NCBI RefSeq assembly: GCF_001423945.1
Contig: NZ_LMPU01000014.1
Location: 1 to 64,000 of the forward strand
DNA from: Pedobacter sp. Leaf194
GTDB lineage: Bacteria > Bacteroidota > Bacteroidia > Sphingobacteriales > Sphingobacteriaceae
Length of the DNA stretch: 64,000 nt
Reading direction: 5' to 3'
Part shown: positions 8,366 through 17,906 of the stretch, piece after piece
Layout: every line of letters starts with the position of its first letter
Position numbering within the stretch: position 1 is the stretch's first letter
Made by a program: the position numbers and the translations under genes
The notes under the pieces: model-generated
What the model saw: the letters and a program-made list of their open reading frames with translations, nothing else
What the model was told of the DNA's origin: nothing
Database searches by the model: none

Positions 8366-9417
8366 TATTTATGATTGTATTGTTTTTCGTAGTATGATTG
8401 ATAGTTTCCCGATGTTACATTCGTTAACCAGTCTTCATTTTGCAGGTACCAATCAACTGTTTTGGCCAATCCTTCTTCAAACTGCAAGCTTGGTACCCAA
8501 TCCAGCTGATTCTGTAATTTGCTCGAATCAATTGCATAACGCAAATCATGGCCGGCCCTATCGGTTACATAGGTAATGAGTTTTGCCGATGTTCCTTCTT
8601 CACGACCAAGTTTTTGATCCATAATTGTACAAAGGAGGTTAATCAAATCAATGTTTTTCCACTCATTATGGCCGCCGATATTGTATGTATCACCAGTTTT
8701 TGAATTGTGGAAGATAACATCTATTGCACGGGCATGATCTTCAACCCATAACCAGTCGCGAACATTTTCCCCTTTACCATAAACGGGTACCGGCTTATTA
8801 TTTTTAATATTATTGATGGCCAAAGGAATCAGTTTCTCCGGAAAATGATGTGAGCCATAATTATTTGAGCAGTTTGAAATCACGCAGTCCATGCCATAAG
8901 TGTCGTGATAAGCACGAACAAAATGATCAGAACTTGCTTTTGAAGCCGAATAAGGGCTGTGTGGATCGTAAGCAGTCGTTTCAGTAAACATACCTTCATC
9001 GCCCAGCGCACCATAAACCTCATCAGTACTGACGTGGTAAAATCTTTTTTTATCGTAATCGCCTTTCCAATATTCCCTGGCCGCATTTAATAGATTAACC
9101 GTTCCGATTACGTTTGTGATAACGAAAGCGGTTGGATCAGAAATTGAACGATCGACGTGGCTTTCAGCAGCCAAATGAATTACCGCATCAAAGTTCTCAG
9201 CCTTGAACAACTCAAACATTGCTGTCGCATCTGTAATATCTTCCTTTACAAACTTGTAATTAGGCTTGTTCTCGATATCAGTCAAATTAGCCAGGTTACC
9301 CGCGTAAGTTAACTTATCTAAATTTACAATTTCGTACTCAGGGTAGTTATTTACAAAACGGCGTACTACATGAGAGCCGATAAAGCCGGCACCACCGGTA
9401 ATTAGAATTTTCTTCAC
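8365..9417 (-). CDS. rfbB: dTDP-glucose 4,6-dehydratase
   Basis: RfbB/RmlB converts dTDP-glucose to dTDP-4-keto-6-deoxyglucose. The 350-aa extended short-chain dehydrogenase has GGAGFIGSH at the N-terminus, FYHVSTDEVYG with the Thr-Asp-Glu catalytic trio, and YSASKASSDH containing the Tyr-xxx-Lys pair. The start is GTG (complement of CAC at 9415-9417); the Rossmann motif begins six residues later, so no ATG further in could be used. It is the first gene of the rhamnose operon. Confidence 0.95.
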   Translation of the reverse strand: MKKILITGGAGFIGSHVVRRFVNNYPEYEIVNLDKLTYAGNLANLTDIENKPNYKFVKEDITDATAMFELFKAENFDAVIHLAAESHVDRSISDPTAFVITNVIGTVNLLNAAREYWKGDYDKKRFYHVSTDEVYGALGDEGMFTETTAYDPHSPYSASKASSDHFVRAYHDTYGMDCVISNCSNNYGSHHFPEKLIPLAINNIKNNKPVPVYGKGENVRDWLWVEDHARAIDVIFHNSKTGDTYNIGGHNEWKNIDLINLLCTIMDQKLGREEGTSAKLITYVTDRAGHDLRYAIDSSKLQNQLDWVPSLQFEEGLAKTVDWYLQNEDWLTNVTSGNYQSYYEKQYNHK

Positions 9418-9764
9418 GTTATAATTAAATAATCGGGTATAAATGATTTTTCAAACGGCTAAAATAACATAGTTATTACAAATAACCAATTGTTGTTGAA
9501 CATCTAAGCGAGATAATTTGATTTATGGACTACCAGGCGGCTATTGAACAAACAAATGACGATGCCCGCATGCCAGAAGCCCAACACCCGTGCTCATCAA
9601 GTTATATTGGCTAAGCGTGTTATTTTCCTTTCTTTGCTGATTACTGGCACAAGTTTTAGCTAAAAATTCTAACAAGCAATTAATTTCATCGTCACTTGCT
9701 CGTCTCTTTATCCGCTTGCAGGCAAAGATTTCACAAAGTTGATACGAGGTTGAGTAAATTTCTT
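9418..9764. other. Gene-free stretch upstream of rfbB
   Basis: No supported gene. A minus-strand open frame at 9541-9828 runs into the adjacent 11-bp phased array and has no recognisable domain, so I do not count it. No clear TAnnTTTG promoter for rfbB was found in the 100 bp before its GTG. Confidence 0.5.
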
Positions 9765-9830
9765 TCCGAACGTTTCCCGAAGCTCTCCCGAACAGCGCCC
9801 GAACAAATGCTGATGCGTTCCCGAACAATT
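9765..9830. repeat. 11-bp phased array of CCCGAAC
   Basis: YCCGAAS heptamers begin at 9765, 9776, 9787, 9798 and 9820. That is five of six consecutive 11-bp registers, with the unit at 9809 degenerate. The spacers between cores are not conserved. Eleven bases is close to one DNA helical turn, so all cores face one side of the helix. The array lies 12 bp beyond the 3' end of the DUF3109 gene. It could be a protein-binding array or a dispersed repeat family. Confidence 0.8.
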
Positions 9831-9841
9831 TCGATGGCAGA

Positions 9842-10408
9842 CTACATTGCAGCTACGGATTCTTCGAGTGCGGTGTACCAGGCTTCGCCATACTTGCGGA
9901 TAAGTGGTCCTTTTAAAAAACTGTACACAGGCACTTTTAATTCGCGGCCGAAAGTACATGCGTCATGGCAGATGTGCCAGCGATCATAATTCAACACTTC
10001 AAACTCGGGGTATTTAGTAATCCGGATTGGGTATAAGTGACAGGAAATAGGTTTTTGCCAATCTACAATGCCCTGCTCGTAAGCTTTCTCGATGGCACAT
10101 TTCGTAATACCACTTTCGAAAAGCACGTAGGCGCATTCCTTATTTTTATCAACACAGGGTGTGGTCAAATCGCCATCTTCATCTACAACATAAACACCTT
10201 GCTCCTCAATCGCCTTGATGCCTTTTTCATTCAAAAGATGCTTAATCTTCGGGTAAATTTCTTCCAGTACGGCCTTTTCATCGTTATCTAACGGTGCACC
10301 AGAATCGCCTTCAACACAGCAAATGCCTTTGCATTTACTCAAATTACAAACAAAGTTCTCCTTTAAAACATCTTCGTGCACGAGCACCTGTTCTACTTCT
10401 ATCATCAT
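9842..10408 (-). CDS. DUF3109 family cysteine-rich protein
   Basis: This 188-aa protein has the CNLSKCKGICCVEGDSGAPL cluster near residues 21-40, with further cysteines in PCVDKNKEC, KCAIEKA, ISCHLYPIR and WHICHDAC. The cysteine set matches DUF3109, related to YkgJ-type putative zinc/iron-chelating proteins. Biochemical function is unknown. Two adjacent ATGs (10408 and 10405) are possible; the first overlaps the stop of the upstream DUF3108 gene by one base (TAATG), which implies coupled translation. Confidence 0.85.
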   Translation of the reverse strand: MMIEVEQVLVHEDVLKENFVCNLSKCKGICCVEGDSGAPLDNDEKAVLEEIYPKIKHLLNEKGIKAIEEQGVYVVDEDGDLTTPCVDKNKECAYVLFESGITKCAIEKAYEQGIVDWQKPISCHLYPIRITKYPEFEVLNYDRWHICHDACTFGRELKVPVYSFLKGPLIRKYGEAWYTALEESVAAM

Positions 10409-11181
10409 TAATCTTTTGCTAACGCATACTTTAAACCCTGTGCAGATTTCAATTCCATGGTTACTGCGCCAACCAGGATTTCAACCTGTGCTTTTACCGG
10501 AACACGGTTTCCATCATCGGTAACCCAAAGATACAAACGACTGTCTTTTTTAAAGATTCTTCCAGGTTTAATTGAAGGACTAAATTTTAAACAACGAATG
10601 TTTCCTAACTTATTTTTTACTGTTTCTTTGCCAACATATTCAACTTCCAGAGCCGAAATTTCATCGCCAAGAAAATAATTAAGTTTAAACTTATCGCCCA
10701 TTTTAAGTTTGGAAATGTCTAAACTCCTGGCAAAATAATAAGCAGAAACTAAATCGAAAGTTTGCGTTGTTGGTGTTGTAAAAGTGCCCCTGTTAGAAAC
10801 CACTTTTTTTGCATCCTGCGAAAAGCGGGCCTTATCTTGCCTTTTATAACTAGCCTCCCTAATATTTTCCTGATAGAAATAAGGCAGTAAATCTTTCTTA
10901 TCAATATAGGAATCGTAATGGTCGCGGATTTTATAAAAAACATCGAAGGTTCCAGAGGTTTGCGCATCGACAGTTAGTTTCCAGGTTGGCTTGTTATCAA
11001 ACTTTAAATCTGAATTCTGAACCTTTATAGTAGCTTCCGCAGCTGTGATAAAACCGTACCGCAGTTTATAACTTAGAATCTCTCCCTCCTGAAAAACAGC
11101 CTCCTTTTTGAGCGGCAATTCCTGCGCAGCAGCAATTAAAGTAAACAGGATACAGGTGAAAATGACGGATAATCTTTTCAT
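10408..11181 (-). CDS. DUF3108 family exported protein
   Basis: This 257-aa protein has an N-terminal signal peptide (about residues 1-19, ending AAAQ) and a beta-rich body typical of DUF3108: EILSYKLRYGFITAAEATI, then FYKIRDHYDSYID, and near the end LRLYLWVTDD-like SRLYLWVTDDGNRVPVK. The family has a lipocalin- or LolA-like appearance and is periplasmic, but its role is not established. It is coupled to the DUF3109 gene and lies downstream of DUF2480, a grouping of conserved Bacteroidota genes. Confidence 0.85.
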   Translation of the reverse strand: MKRLSVIFTCILFTLIAAAQELPLKKEAVFQEGEILSYKLRYGFITAAEATIKVQNSDLKFDNKPTWKLTVDAQTSGTFDVFYKIRDHYDSYIDKKDLLPYFYQENIREASYKRQDKARFSQDAKKVVSNRGTFTTPTTQTFDLVSAYYFARSLDISKLKMGDKFKLNYFLGDEISALEVEYVGKETVKNKLGNIRCLKFSPSIKPGRIFKKDSRLYLWVTDDGNRVPVKAQVEILVGAVTMELKSAQGLKYALAKD

Positions 11182-11271
11182 TTGCTTGGTGTCTCAATTG
11201 TGTGTTAATGCCTGCAAAATAAACAAATAGTGCAGTTATCTTTACAAGATATGCAAAAAGCAAACCAAAAA

Positions 11272-11787
11272 TTAATCTTTCCTTTTAAATACCGGAACAG
11301 TAGAGCATGGTTCGCCGAACATAATGCTTTTCACTACGGGCGTAAGCAAGTTGGTAATTTCCACATAGGCAGAAACCGGAATGTCAATATCGCCACAGCC
11401 TTTTACGACAACCCGTTCATTTGCGAAATCCTGTGGGTTAATTTTACCAAGTGCCTTCGAAAACATAACCGCTTCAAGCGTATCTAAACCACCAAACACA
11501 ACTTCGTTTGCATAAGGTTTTAATTTGTTCGCTAAAAGCATATAGGCCCATGTTGGCACAATTGCATCGGCAGAACAAATAATAGAAACGTTTTTACCCT
11601 GGTATTGCGACCAGTCGTGGGTTTTGATAAACTCCCTAAAATCTTTCTCCCTAAGCATTAAACCATGGAAAAGGTTTTCTTTAATGTCATAAACAACCCG
11701 TTCTCCCGAATGGTAATAGTCTTCGAGATTTAAAGTAATTAAACCACTATTTGCAACTTTGTTGACGAAATTTTCCTGGATTTCCAT
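11272..11787 (-). CDS. DUF2480 family protein
   Basis: This 171-aa protein is recognisable as DUF2480 from NKVANSGLITLNLEDYY at the N-terminus, the central IICSADAIVPTWAYMLL and VVVKGCGDIDIPVSAYVEIT near the end. The family is conserved across Bacteroidota; its function is unknown. I take ATG at 11787, because the alternative upstream start at 11814 would lie inside the terminator hairpin of the preceding gene. Confidence 0.85.
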   Translation of the reverse strand: MEIQENFVNKVANSGLITLNLEDYYHSGERVVYDIKENLFHGLMLREKDFREFIKTHDWSQYQGKNVSIICSADAIVPTWAYMLLANKLKPYANEVVFGGLDTLEAVMFSKALGKINPQDFANERVVVKGCGDIDIPVSAYVEITNLLTPVVKSIMFGEPCSTVPVFKRKD

Positions 11788-11797
11788 ATGCTTGAAA

Positions 11798-11831
11798 TAA
11801 AAAAACCGTTCCAATATGACTTGGAACGGTT
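11798..11831 (-). terminator. Terminator of the ppiD gene
   Basis: AACCGTTCCAA (11804-11814) pairs perfectly with TTGGAACGGTT (11821-11831) around a 6-nt loop. On the minus strand it is followed by a long T-rich run (complement of 11794-11803). It ends the ppiD transcript 22 bp after the stop. Confidence 0.88.
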
Positions 11832-11852
11832 ACAAAATTACGCAATTTCTAA

Positions 11853-13937
11853 TTAATAGAATTTCACGCGATTGTCTTTTATCTTCGCATTATCTTGTAA
11901 AGCCTGGAAAGCTGCGCCTAATGAACGCTGGCCTAAAGTCAACATCATAGTTTCTTTTTGCTTAAACATGTTTGCAATCGGAGCAGGATTTGTAAATCCA
12001 TCTACCGAGAACACATAAACGCCACGTTCGCCATCTATTGGAGCAGAAACTTTACCTGGCTCAGCACCAAATACACTACCTACCAATTTGTTTTCCTGTG
12101 CAATGCCTGGAATAATCGGGTTTGCAAACACAATGTTTTGAACCGGCATTATCGGGCGGGCAACTTTAGAAGCAATTTGCGCCAAACCAGCCTTTCCAGC
12201 ACCTTCGAATTTTGCTTTCAGCATTTTAGCTTTTGCGGCATTTAGCACCATTGGCTGAATTTCTTTCTTAACCGCATCTAATGGCAAAGTACCTTTAGGT
12301 TTAACATCAGTTAAACGGGCAACAACATAAGCATCACCCATGGTGTAAATTTCAGGCAAAACGTCGCCTTTATCGGCAGCATAAGCATCCTGAATTAATT
12401 TACGCGGGCTATCTAAGCCTGGTGCGAAGCCTTGTGTCGCAGTGATTTTATCAGCTACCGCAACTTTTAATTTATCTTTTTCTGCAAGTTTAGCAAAGTC
12501 GCTGCCTTTAACATCGGCAAGGAAATTACTAGCTGCTTTATATGCTGAAGCCTGAGTTTTGCTGCTTGCGGTTAAAGATTTCTCTACATAAGCAAGTTTA
12601 GCAACTTTAGATGAACCAATTTGTTTTTCGATTTTCATGATGTGGTAACCGAATTGAGATTTAACAACTTTCAGCTCCCCAACGCTTCCATCGAATGCCG
12701 CGTTTTCAAATTCCGGAACCATGGCACCACGTGCGAATGCAGGCATAGAACCACCTTGATCTTTCGAACCATCTACACTAAATGTTTTTGCCAGTTCAGC
12801 GAAACTGCCACCTTTTGCAATTACGCCTTTTAACGAATCGGCTAGTTTAACAGCTTTATCTTCGCCGCCAACTTTAGCCGGGTCTATTAAGATGTGGCTT
12901 ACTTTTACCGAATCGGGAGAAGTACGGGTTGACACCACTTTGATAACTTTATAAGAGTTACCAGATAAAGCCGGACCATAATAGCTACCTGCTGGCAAAG
13001 AAAATACAGCCGAATCAACAGCAGGATCCAATTTGCCTTTAGTAATGTAGGTAAAAGGTACTTTAACATCAGAATTAATTGCTGCAAAAAGCGAATCGTT
13101 TTTTGCTACTTTGAAGTCTGCAGCAAGCTTATCAATCTGCGTTTTAACCGCTAACGAATCTGCTTTTGTAGGTTTGATGCTGAAGGCAACATATTCAAAT
13201 GAACGCGTTTCCTGTGGATTATTGAAACGTGCTTTGTTTGCATCGTAATATTCAGAATAATCCGCATCAGTCAATTTAACAGATGCATCCGGAATTGTTG
13301 TGTAATCTAAATTTACATACTTGAAATTCGCCAGCTTATTACGGTTGGTGTATTCATCAGTCGCTTCCAATGAAGTTACATAAACGGAGTTGCGAATTAA
13401 GTTAGAATATTTTTGTTGTAACGTTTGATTTTTAACTTCAGTTTGCAACATGGCAGATTGGTTTTGAGCCTGTGGATCTTTCGACTTTAAAAAGCTGTTT
13501 AACTGCATGCGGTCCAACTGACCAGTTTGTGGATTTGTGAAATATTGTTTGATTAATGGACTTGGATTCTGGCCAACCAATAAATCAACCAGTTCATCTT
13601 CAGAAACGGTTAAGCCTAAACGATCGTATTCTTTATTTAGTAAAACGCCGGCTAGTTCTGCGTTCCATGCCTGATCTACAGCCATTGCAGTCATTTGTGC
13701 GTTAGCACTACCACCGTATTGTTGTTTAAACTGATTTAAATTTTGCTCTACCTTCGGCCCGAAATCATCGATACTGATGTCTTTTCCATCAACAGAACCA
13801 ACTGTTTTTTGGTTTGCGGCCCAGAAAGGCTTACCCACGTTAATTGCATCACCTACTAAAAATGCAACAATTGCAAAACCTATAGCAAACACCAGTATAT
13901 AGCCTGCACGGTTACGCAAAAATGTCATTAATCCCAT
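11853..13937 (-). CDS. ppiD: PpiD-like periplasmic peptidyl-prolyl isomerase / chaperone
   Basis: This 694-aa protein has one N-terminal membrane anchor (about residues 12-30), a SurA-N-like chaperone domain, and a central parvulin-type rotamase domain (about 345-440; VKVSHILI, then GGSFAELAKTFSVD, GG-MPAF and FGYHIMKIEKQ). PpiD helps outer-membrane and periplasmic proteins fold as they leave the Sec translocon. Length and domain order match Bacteroidota PpiD. It lies downstream of lptC in an envelope-biogenesis stretch and ends in its own terminator. Confidence 0.92.
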   Translation of the reverse strand: MGLMTFLRNRAGYILVFAIGFAIVAFLVGDAINVGKPFWAANQKTVGSVDGKDISIDDFGPKVEQNLNQFKQQYGGSANAQMTAMAVDQAWNAELAGVLLNKEYDRLGLTVSEDELVDLLVGQNPSPLIKQYFTNPQTGQLDRMQLNSFLKSKDPQAQNQSAMLQTEVKNQTLQQKYSNLIRNSVYVTSLEATDEYTNRNKLANFKYVNLDYTTIPDASVKLTDADYSEYYDANKARFNNPQETRSFEYVAFSIKPTKADSLAVKTQIDKLAADFKVAKNDSLFAAINSDVKVPFTYITKGKLDPAVDSAVFSLPAGSYYGPALSGNSYKVIKVVSTRTSPDSVKVSHILIDPAKVGGEDKAVKLADSLKGVIAKGGSFAELAKTFSVDGSKDQGGSMPAFARGAMVPEFENAAFDGSVGELKVVKSQFGYHIMKIEKQIGSSKVAKLAYVEKSLTASSKTQASAYKAASNFLADVKGSDFAKLAEKDKLKVAVADKITATQGFAPGLDSPRKLIQDAYAADKGDVLPEIYTMGDAYVVARLTDVKPKGTLPLDAVKKEIQPMVLNAAKAKMLKAKFEGAGKAGLAQIASKVARPIMPVQNIVFANPIIPGIAQENKLVGSVFGAEPGKVSAPIDGERGVYVFSVDGFTNPAPIANMFKQKETMMLTLGQRSLGAAFQALQDNAKIKDNRVKFY

Positions 13938-14068
13938 ATTGTACTTTATATTATTTAGTTTTTTTTAAGAGGGCGCAAGATACAAATTTGCCTCAAAAAA
14001 GAAAACACAAAATTTTATTTATCAACTGTTTAATTTTTAAGCAAATAGAGCCCCGGAAAACGATGATT

Positions 14069-14644
14069 TTAAGGCGCTATTGCATCCTTCATTATGGTCT
14101 GACCCGTTCCCTGATTGAACGTATATGTGCTGAAATCCTGCGGCGCTTCGAAATCTATCCCTTCGAGAATGCTGCCGTCTATGCCTTTAACCACCACCCG
14201 CTGTTTTGAGTAAAAAATCTTCTTGGCTTCATCCCAGATGAGTTCTTCTGATGAAAACGTATCGCCCTTGGCATTTTTTACAATCACGTTCTTTCTAAAG
14301 AAAGTTTTCTGTTCCTGTTCTTTTCGGATGGCATAATCGCAAATTAACGTGCCATCTATTACGCCCGGCTCATTAACATTGAAAAAATCAATTTTTACGC
14401 CTTTGATCATTTCCTGATACGTGCTGCCAGTTTGGGTGGTCACCTTATCCATAATCGGCGCATTGCCTTTGGCCTTTACCCTTGCCGAATCACTGTAAAT
14501 GATTTCGACACCAATGGTTCTATCTCTGTTGAGCAGTATTTTCTGACTGGTAACCGGATTGGCTTTTTTCAGGTCATCATCTCCACAGGACACCAAAATA
14601 ACTGGTATCAGGAAAATTAAGCCATATAAAAATGCCTTATGCAT
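14069..14644 (-). CDS. lptC: LptC-like LPS export lipoprotein
   Basis: LptC is the bitopic periplasmic subunit that passes lipopolysaccharide from the LptBFG transporter to LptA. This 191-aa version has a lipoprotein signal ending ILVSCGDDD, so in this phylum it seems lipid-anchored. It then has the beta-jellyroll pattern (VKIDFFNVNEPGVIDGTLIC, NVIVKNAKGDTFSSEELIWD). The ATG is at 14644; the codon before it (TTG, 14647) is adjacent to the stop of the upstream barrel gene. The synteny coaX, barrel, lptC, ppiD recurs in Bacteroidota. Confidence 0.85.
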   Translation of the reverse strand: MHKAFLYGLIFLIPVILVSCGDDDLKKANPVTSQKILLNRDRTIGVEIIYSDSARVKAKGNAPIMDKVTTQTGSTYQEMIKGVKIDFFNVNEPGVIDGTLICDYAIRKEQEQKTFFRKNVIVKNAKGDTFSSEELIWDEAKKIFYSKQRVVVKGIDGSILEGIDFEAPQDFSTYTFNQGTGQTIMKDAIAP

Positions 14645-14647
14645 CAA

Positions 14648-15937
14648 TTAGTCTACCTTATACTTACGGAACCACTTATCATTCAAAGTAAAGCCTAAAT
14701 GAAAGTTAATGTATTTTTCTTTTACAAGATTATCTGTTAAAGTTCCACGCTGGCCAATTTCTGTGGTGAAATTGATTTTATAGAATGATAAGCCGTTTGC
14801 AGAAGGCAATGGAAAACCGAAACCTATCGAAGCACCCATTTGCTTAATGTCCTGATTGCCTATTTTAATGTAGGTTTTATCAAAATTAACGCCTAAACGG
14901 TAATCAACGCGTTTGAAATAACTGTTGTATGAAGTGATATCTGGCGTAAACTGACTACCCAAAGATGCGCCCCAACTGTTTTGCAAACCCTGGTTAACGT
15001 TGTTTATGCTTACATCAGCCCATTTACTCATTCTAAAATCTGCACCAATTAACCATTTATCAGTTTCCTGTATCGAAATACCGAAATTATGCGTAAGCGG
15101 TAAACTCAGGTTCGATTTTGTATTTACAACAGCACTTAATGTATCGAGTGCGGTGTTTTCATTCCCATTAGCGTCGCGGGTGTAATGTGTTGCATAAAAA
15201 GATTGTTTAGAGCTTACGTTACCCGAACTGCTGCCCGAATAGCCCAAAGTCATAGATACCTTCGGTGCCAAATCAAAATTGTACTGCACACCGTAAGAAT
15301 AATTTAAACCACCTACACTTTTTTTATTCTGAAGCTTTGCATTTACTGCGCCTGTGGTAGAGTATTCGGTAGCTCTTGTGGTTAACAAATTGCCAAAAAT
15401 ATATTCAACGTTACCGCCAATGCTTAAGTGGTCTCCGAATTTGTAACCATAACCTAGGTACGCTTTTGATAAGCCGCCTTCTCCTTCATAAAGCTGTGCA
15501 ACGGAAAGCGTATCAACTTTTACCGAATTTTTATAACTGTAACCTAAATCGGAATATGGCAGGATACCAAAACTCAATGCAGATTTTTTAGTTACCGGCA
15601 CCGCGAAAGCAATGTGACTAAAAGTAGCGTTAAAGCTTGATTCACTTAAGTTGCTCCTAGACAAATCGGTAATACTCGCACTCATACCAATATCAATTGT
15701 GGTTAAATTGATGCTGGAATATGAAGCCGGGTTTTGCATATTGATGTAGTTAAACCCGTTTATTGCACCCACTGCAGTAGATATTCCACCCATTGCCCGA
15801 AGTTGTGGCAGTAAAGAACCTTTAACATTTCCAAGTCCATATCTGGAATACGGTGATGACGTGGTAACCTGTGCCTGAGCACTTAAACCACAAACTAGAA
15901 CGAGTATGGCTGCAATATAATTTATTCTTTTGTACAT
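14648..15937 (-). CDS. Outer-membrane beta-barrel protein, FadL/OMPP1-like
   Basis: The 429-aa product has a signal peptide (cleavage near SAQAQ) and then SSPYSRYGLGNV and alternating amphipathic strands rich in Gly, Ser and aromatics up to a C-terminal FHLGFTLNDKWF. The pattern is that of an outer-membrane barrel of the kind loosely annotated as FadL/OMPP1-like. Substrate is unknown. Start at 15937 leaves one base after the coaX stop; an upstream in-frame ATG at 15958 would overlap coaX and lengthen the signal peptide. It is co-directional with coaX and lptC. Confidence 0.75.
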   Translation of the reverse strand: MYKRINYIAAILVLVCGLSAQAQVTTSSPYSRYGLGNVKGSLLPQLRAMGGISTAVGAINGFNYINMQNPASYSSINLTTIDIGMSASITDLSRSNLSESSFNATFSHIAFAVPVTKKSALSFGILPYSDLGYSYKNSVKVDTLSVAQLYEGEGGLSKAYLGYGYKFGDHLSIGGNVEYIFGNLLTTRATEYSTTGAVNAKLQNKKSVGGLNYSYGVQYNFDLAPKVSMTLGYSGSSSGNVSSKQSFYATHYTRDANGNENTALDTLSAVVNTKSNLSLPLTHNFGISIQETDKWLIGADFRMSKWADVSINNVNQGLQNSWGASLGSQFTPDITSYNSYFKRVDYRLGVNFDKTYIKIGNQDIKQMGASIGFGFPLPSANGLSFYKINFTTEIGQRGTLTDNLVKEKYINFHLGFTLNDKWFRKYKVD

Positions 15938-15938
15938 T

Positions 15939-16673
15939 TTAATCTGCAATAGCTTCATTTAATCCTTTTAAAACCAAATAGGGATCTTTTATTATTTGAG
16001 GCGCAAAGATGCTGTTTTGTAATTGGTTAAACAAAAAATCTGCATCGCCACCCGTTAAAATAACCTTTAAGGCACTTTCTTTTTTATTGTTGAGGGCTAT
16101 AAACCCTGAAATTTCATTTATTACGCCCTGCAAAATACCATTTTGTAGCGCCGTTTTTGTATCTCTACCCTCCGGAATTTCCATCTCCGCATTCCAGCTT
16201 ACCAAAGGCAACCGACCCGTAAACTGGTGTACAGCGTTAAAGCGCATGGCTATCCCCGGACTTATACTACCGCCGAAATAGGTACTATCTGCAGCAAGCA
16301 AATCATAGGTTATGCACGTTCCGGCATCAATCACCAGACAGGAATTGCCCGGAAACGCCCCATTTGCACCCAACATAGCCGCCCACCTATCTAAACCAAG
16401 CGTTGCCGGCGTTTGATACTTATTTTGCACGCCATTTGTAAGCATCGCAGAGAAACGAATGTATGCTGTACTACGCTTCAAATAATGCTCAAGTGCATCA
16501 ATTTCTTCATCTACAGTACTTATTATCGATTTGTTGATGCTATACTTTTCAATCAACAGGAGCAGTTCATCCACCGTTAAGGCCTCGAAACGCTGATAAT
16601 GTATAATTTCCTTACCTGCAAAAACTGCAATCTTGGTTGAAGTATTACCGATATCAATACTTAAATTATGCAT
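15939..16673 (-). CDS. coaX: Type III pantothenate kinase
   Basis: CoaX phosphorylates pantothenate, the first step of coenzyme A synthesis, and needs a monovalent cation. The 244-aa ASKHA-fold protein has the phosphate-binding DIGNTSTKIAVF at residues 6-17, LGLDRWAAMLGA around 113, the second phosphate motif VIDAGTCITYDLL and GGSISPGIAMRFNAVHQFTGRLP. Length matches the family. It starts the coaX, barrel, lptC run. Confidence 0.95.
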   Translation of the reverse strand: MHNLSIDIGNTSTKIAVFAGKEIIHYQRFEALTVDELLLLIEKYSINKSIISTVDEEIDALEHYLKRSTAYIRFSAMLTNGVQNKYQTPATLGLDRWAAMLGANGAFPGNSCLVIDAGTCITYDLLAADSTYFGGSISPGIAMRFNAVHQFTGRLPLVSWNAEMEIPEGRDTKTALQNGILQGVINEISGFIALNNKKESALKVILTGGDADFLFNQLQNSIFAPQIIKDPYLVLKGLNEAIAD

Positions 16674-16800
16674 CTATCTGAATAAGAATCAATAACCCCA
16701 TCTTCATATTCCCACCATCGAAAAGCACAAAAACTCTGCAATCGTGCCACAAAGCTATTAATCTTTAACAAGTTTTGAGGAATCATTTTGTTAAAAAAGG

Positions 16801-17781
16801 TTAAACAAAGAGAAAGTACTGCACAGAAAGTACAAACAGAAGAAAGAGTGTTTCGTAAAACCACCTTTTCTTCGCGTTGCTAAAATAATAAGCCAAAAGT
16901 ACCGCTCCTGGGGGTACACAGAGTAGAAAATGCCATGTTCTAAAATCGGGCTTTAAATAAAAACTCGCCGCCGATACCAGAAACATAAAAAACAACATTT
17001 GGAAACCCTTTCTGGTGCTGATAAAACTCCTAAAAAAGTTTTCCCTTAGCTGCAGGGAGGCAAGTATGATTATCACAACAACCGGAATTAACACCAGGTA
17101 GTCGTTATAATTGATTTTAAAAACAGATGGAAACTTGTTTCCCAATGGTTTCCAGATTTGATAAAATGAGGTTAGGTTATCTTTCCAGAAATAAAATACC
17201 GCAAGAAAGAAGAACACGGTTAAAAAGCCTACCAGGCCTGCAACCCATTCCCTCCAGTTGAAAGATCGAAAAAGAAGTAATGACAAAAAAATCATCAATA
17301 ACATAGCCATAAACGGGAAATAAATTAAGGTGCCAATGGCAATTATCATCCCGATATCGAATACGGTTGTTATAGAGTTTAAACTTTTGTTGAGCTTGAG
17401 AAATTTATCTATTAACCAGATTAAAAGAAAGTTACAGATTAGCGCCGGACTTAAAATCATAAATGGCAGAAACAAGCTTGCCCCGGTTATGTACATAAGC
17501 GCAGGCAGGAAACTGGGTTTTGCCAGCAGGTTATGATTGTTAATAACCCTGTTGAAAATAAGCGCCTGAATAAAGACTAACACCGTTGCAAAAAAAACAT
17601 TTGTTGAAGGAGAAAAAGCCTTTTCGAAATTGATGTTAATCAACAGTCTTGCAAAAGGTTCCAGAAAATCGAAATTTAACTGGGCAGGCAATTCATAAAA
17701 GATAACAATACGCATAAAAAACGTATATGCTAACAGCAAAATGAGGTTAACTGGATTTAACTTTTTAAACTGATTAATCAT
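16801..17781 (-). CDS. DUF6427-like multi-pass membrane protein
   Basis: The 326-aa protein is almost wholly hydrophobic with roughly eight to ten transmembrane segments. It starts MINQFKKLNPVNLILLL, followed by YTFFMRIVIFYELP; the KxxNPxNxxLL opening is typical of the Bacteroidota family DUF6427. Its role is unknown; the layout resembles membrane glycosylation proteins, but no catalytic motif is apparent. It does not overlap coaX (gap 127 bp). Confidence 0.7.
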   Translation of the reverse strand: MINQFKKLNPVNLILLLAYTFFMRIVIFYELPAQLNFDFLEPFARLLININFEKAFSPSTNVFFATVLVFIQALIFNRVINNHNLLAKPSFLPALMYITGASLFLPFMILSPALICNFLLIWLIDKFLKLNKSLNSITTVFDIGMIIAIGTLIYFPFMAMLLMIFLSLLLFRSFNWREWVAGLVGFLTVFFFLAVFYFWKDNLTSFYQIWKPLGNKFPSVFKINYNDYLVLIPVVVIIILASLQLRENFFRSFISTRKGFQMLFFMFLVSAASFYLKPDFRTWHFLLCVPPGAVLLAYYFSNAKKRWFYETLFLLFVLSVQYFLFV

Positions 17782-17906
17782 GCCTTTTGTAGAATTGGCA
17801 AAGTAAAGAAATTATTTTAAGGATTGAGGAAGAAACACCAAGTATCATGTTGAATGTTCCACGGGTTTTTTCTTTGGATCCGTACTCTGTTTGCCGCAGA
17901 AATGCA
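17782..17906. other. Spacer left of the 83-bp repeat array
   Basis: No gene is seen. The last 20 bases (TTGCCGCAGAAATGCAGATT) resemble a truncated repeat core, so a degenerate fifth copy may lie here. Confidence 0.5.

Noticed and set aside
9541-9828. 95-aa open frame on the minus strand
   Set aside because: Its N-terminus is a translation of the 11-bp repeat array, it has no recognisable domain and no ribosome-binding signal.
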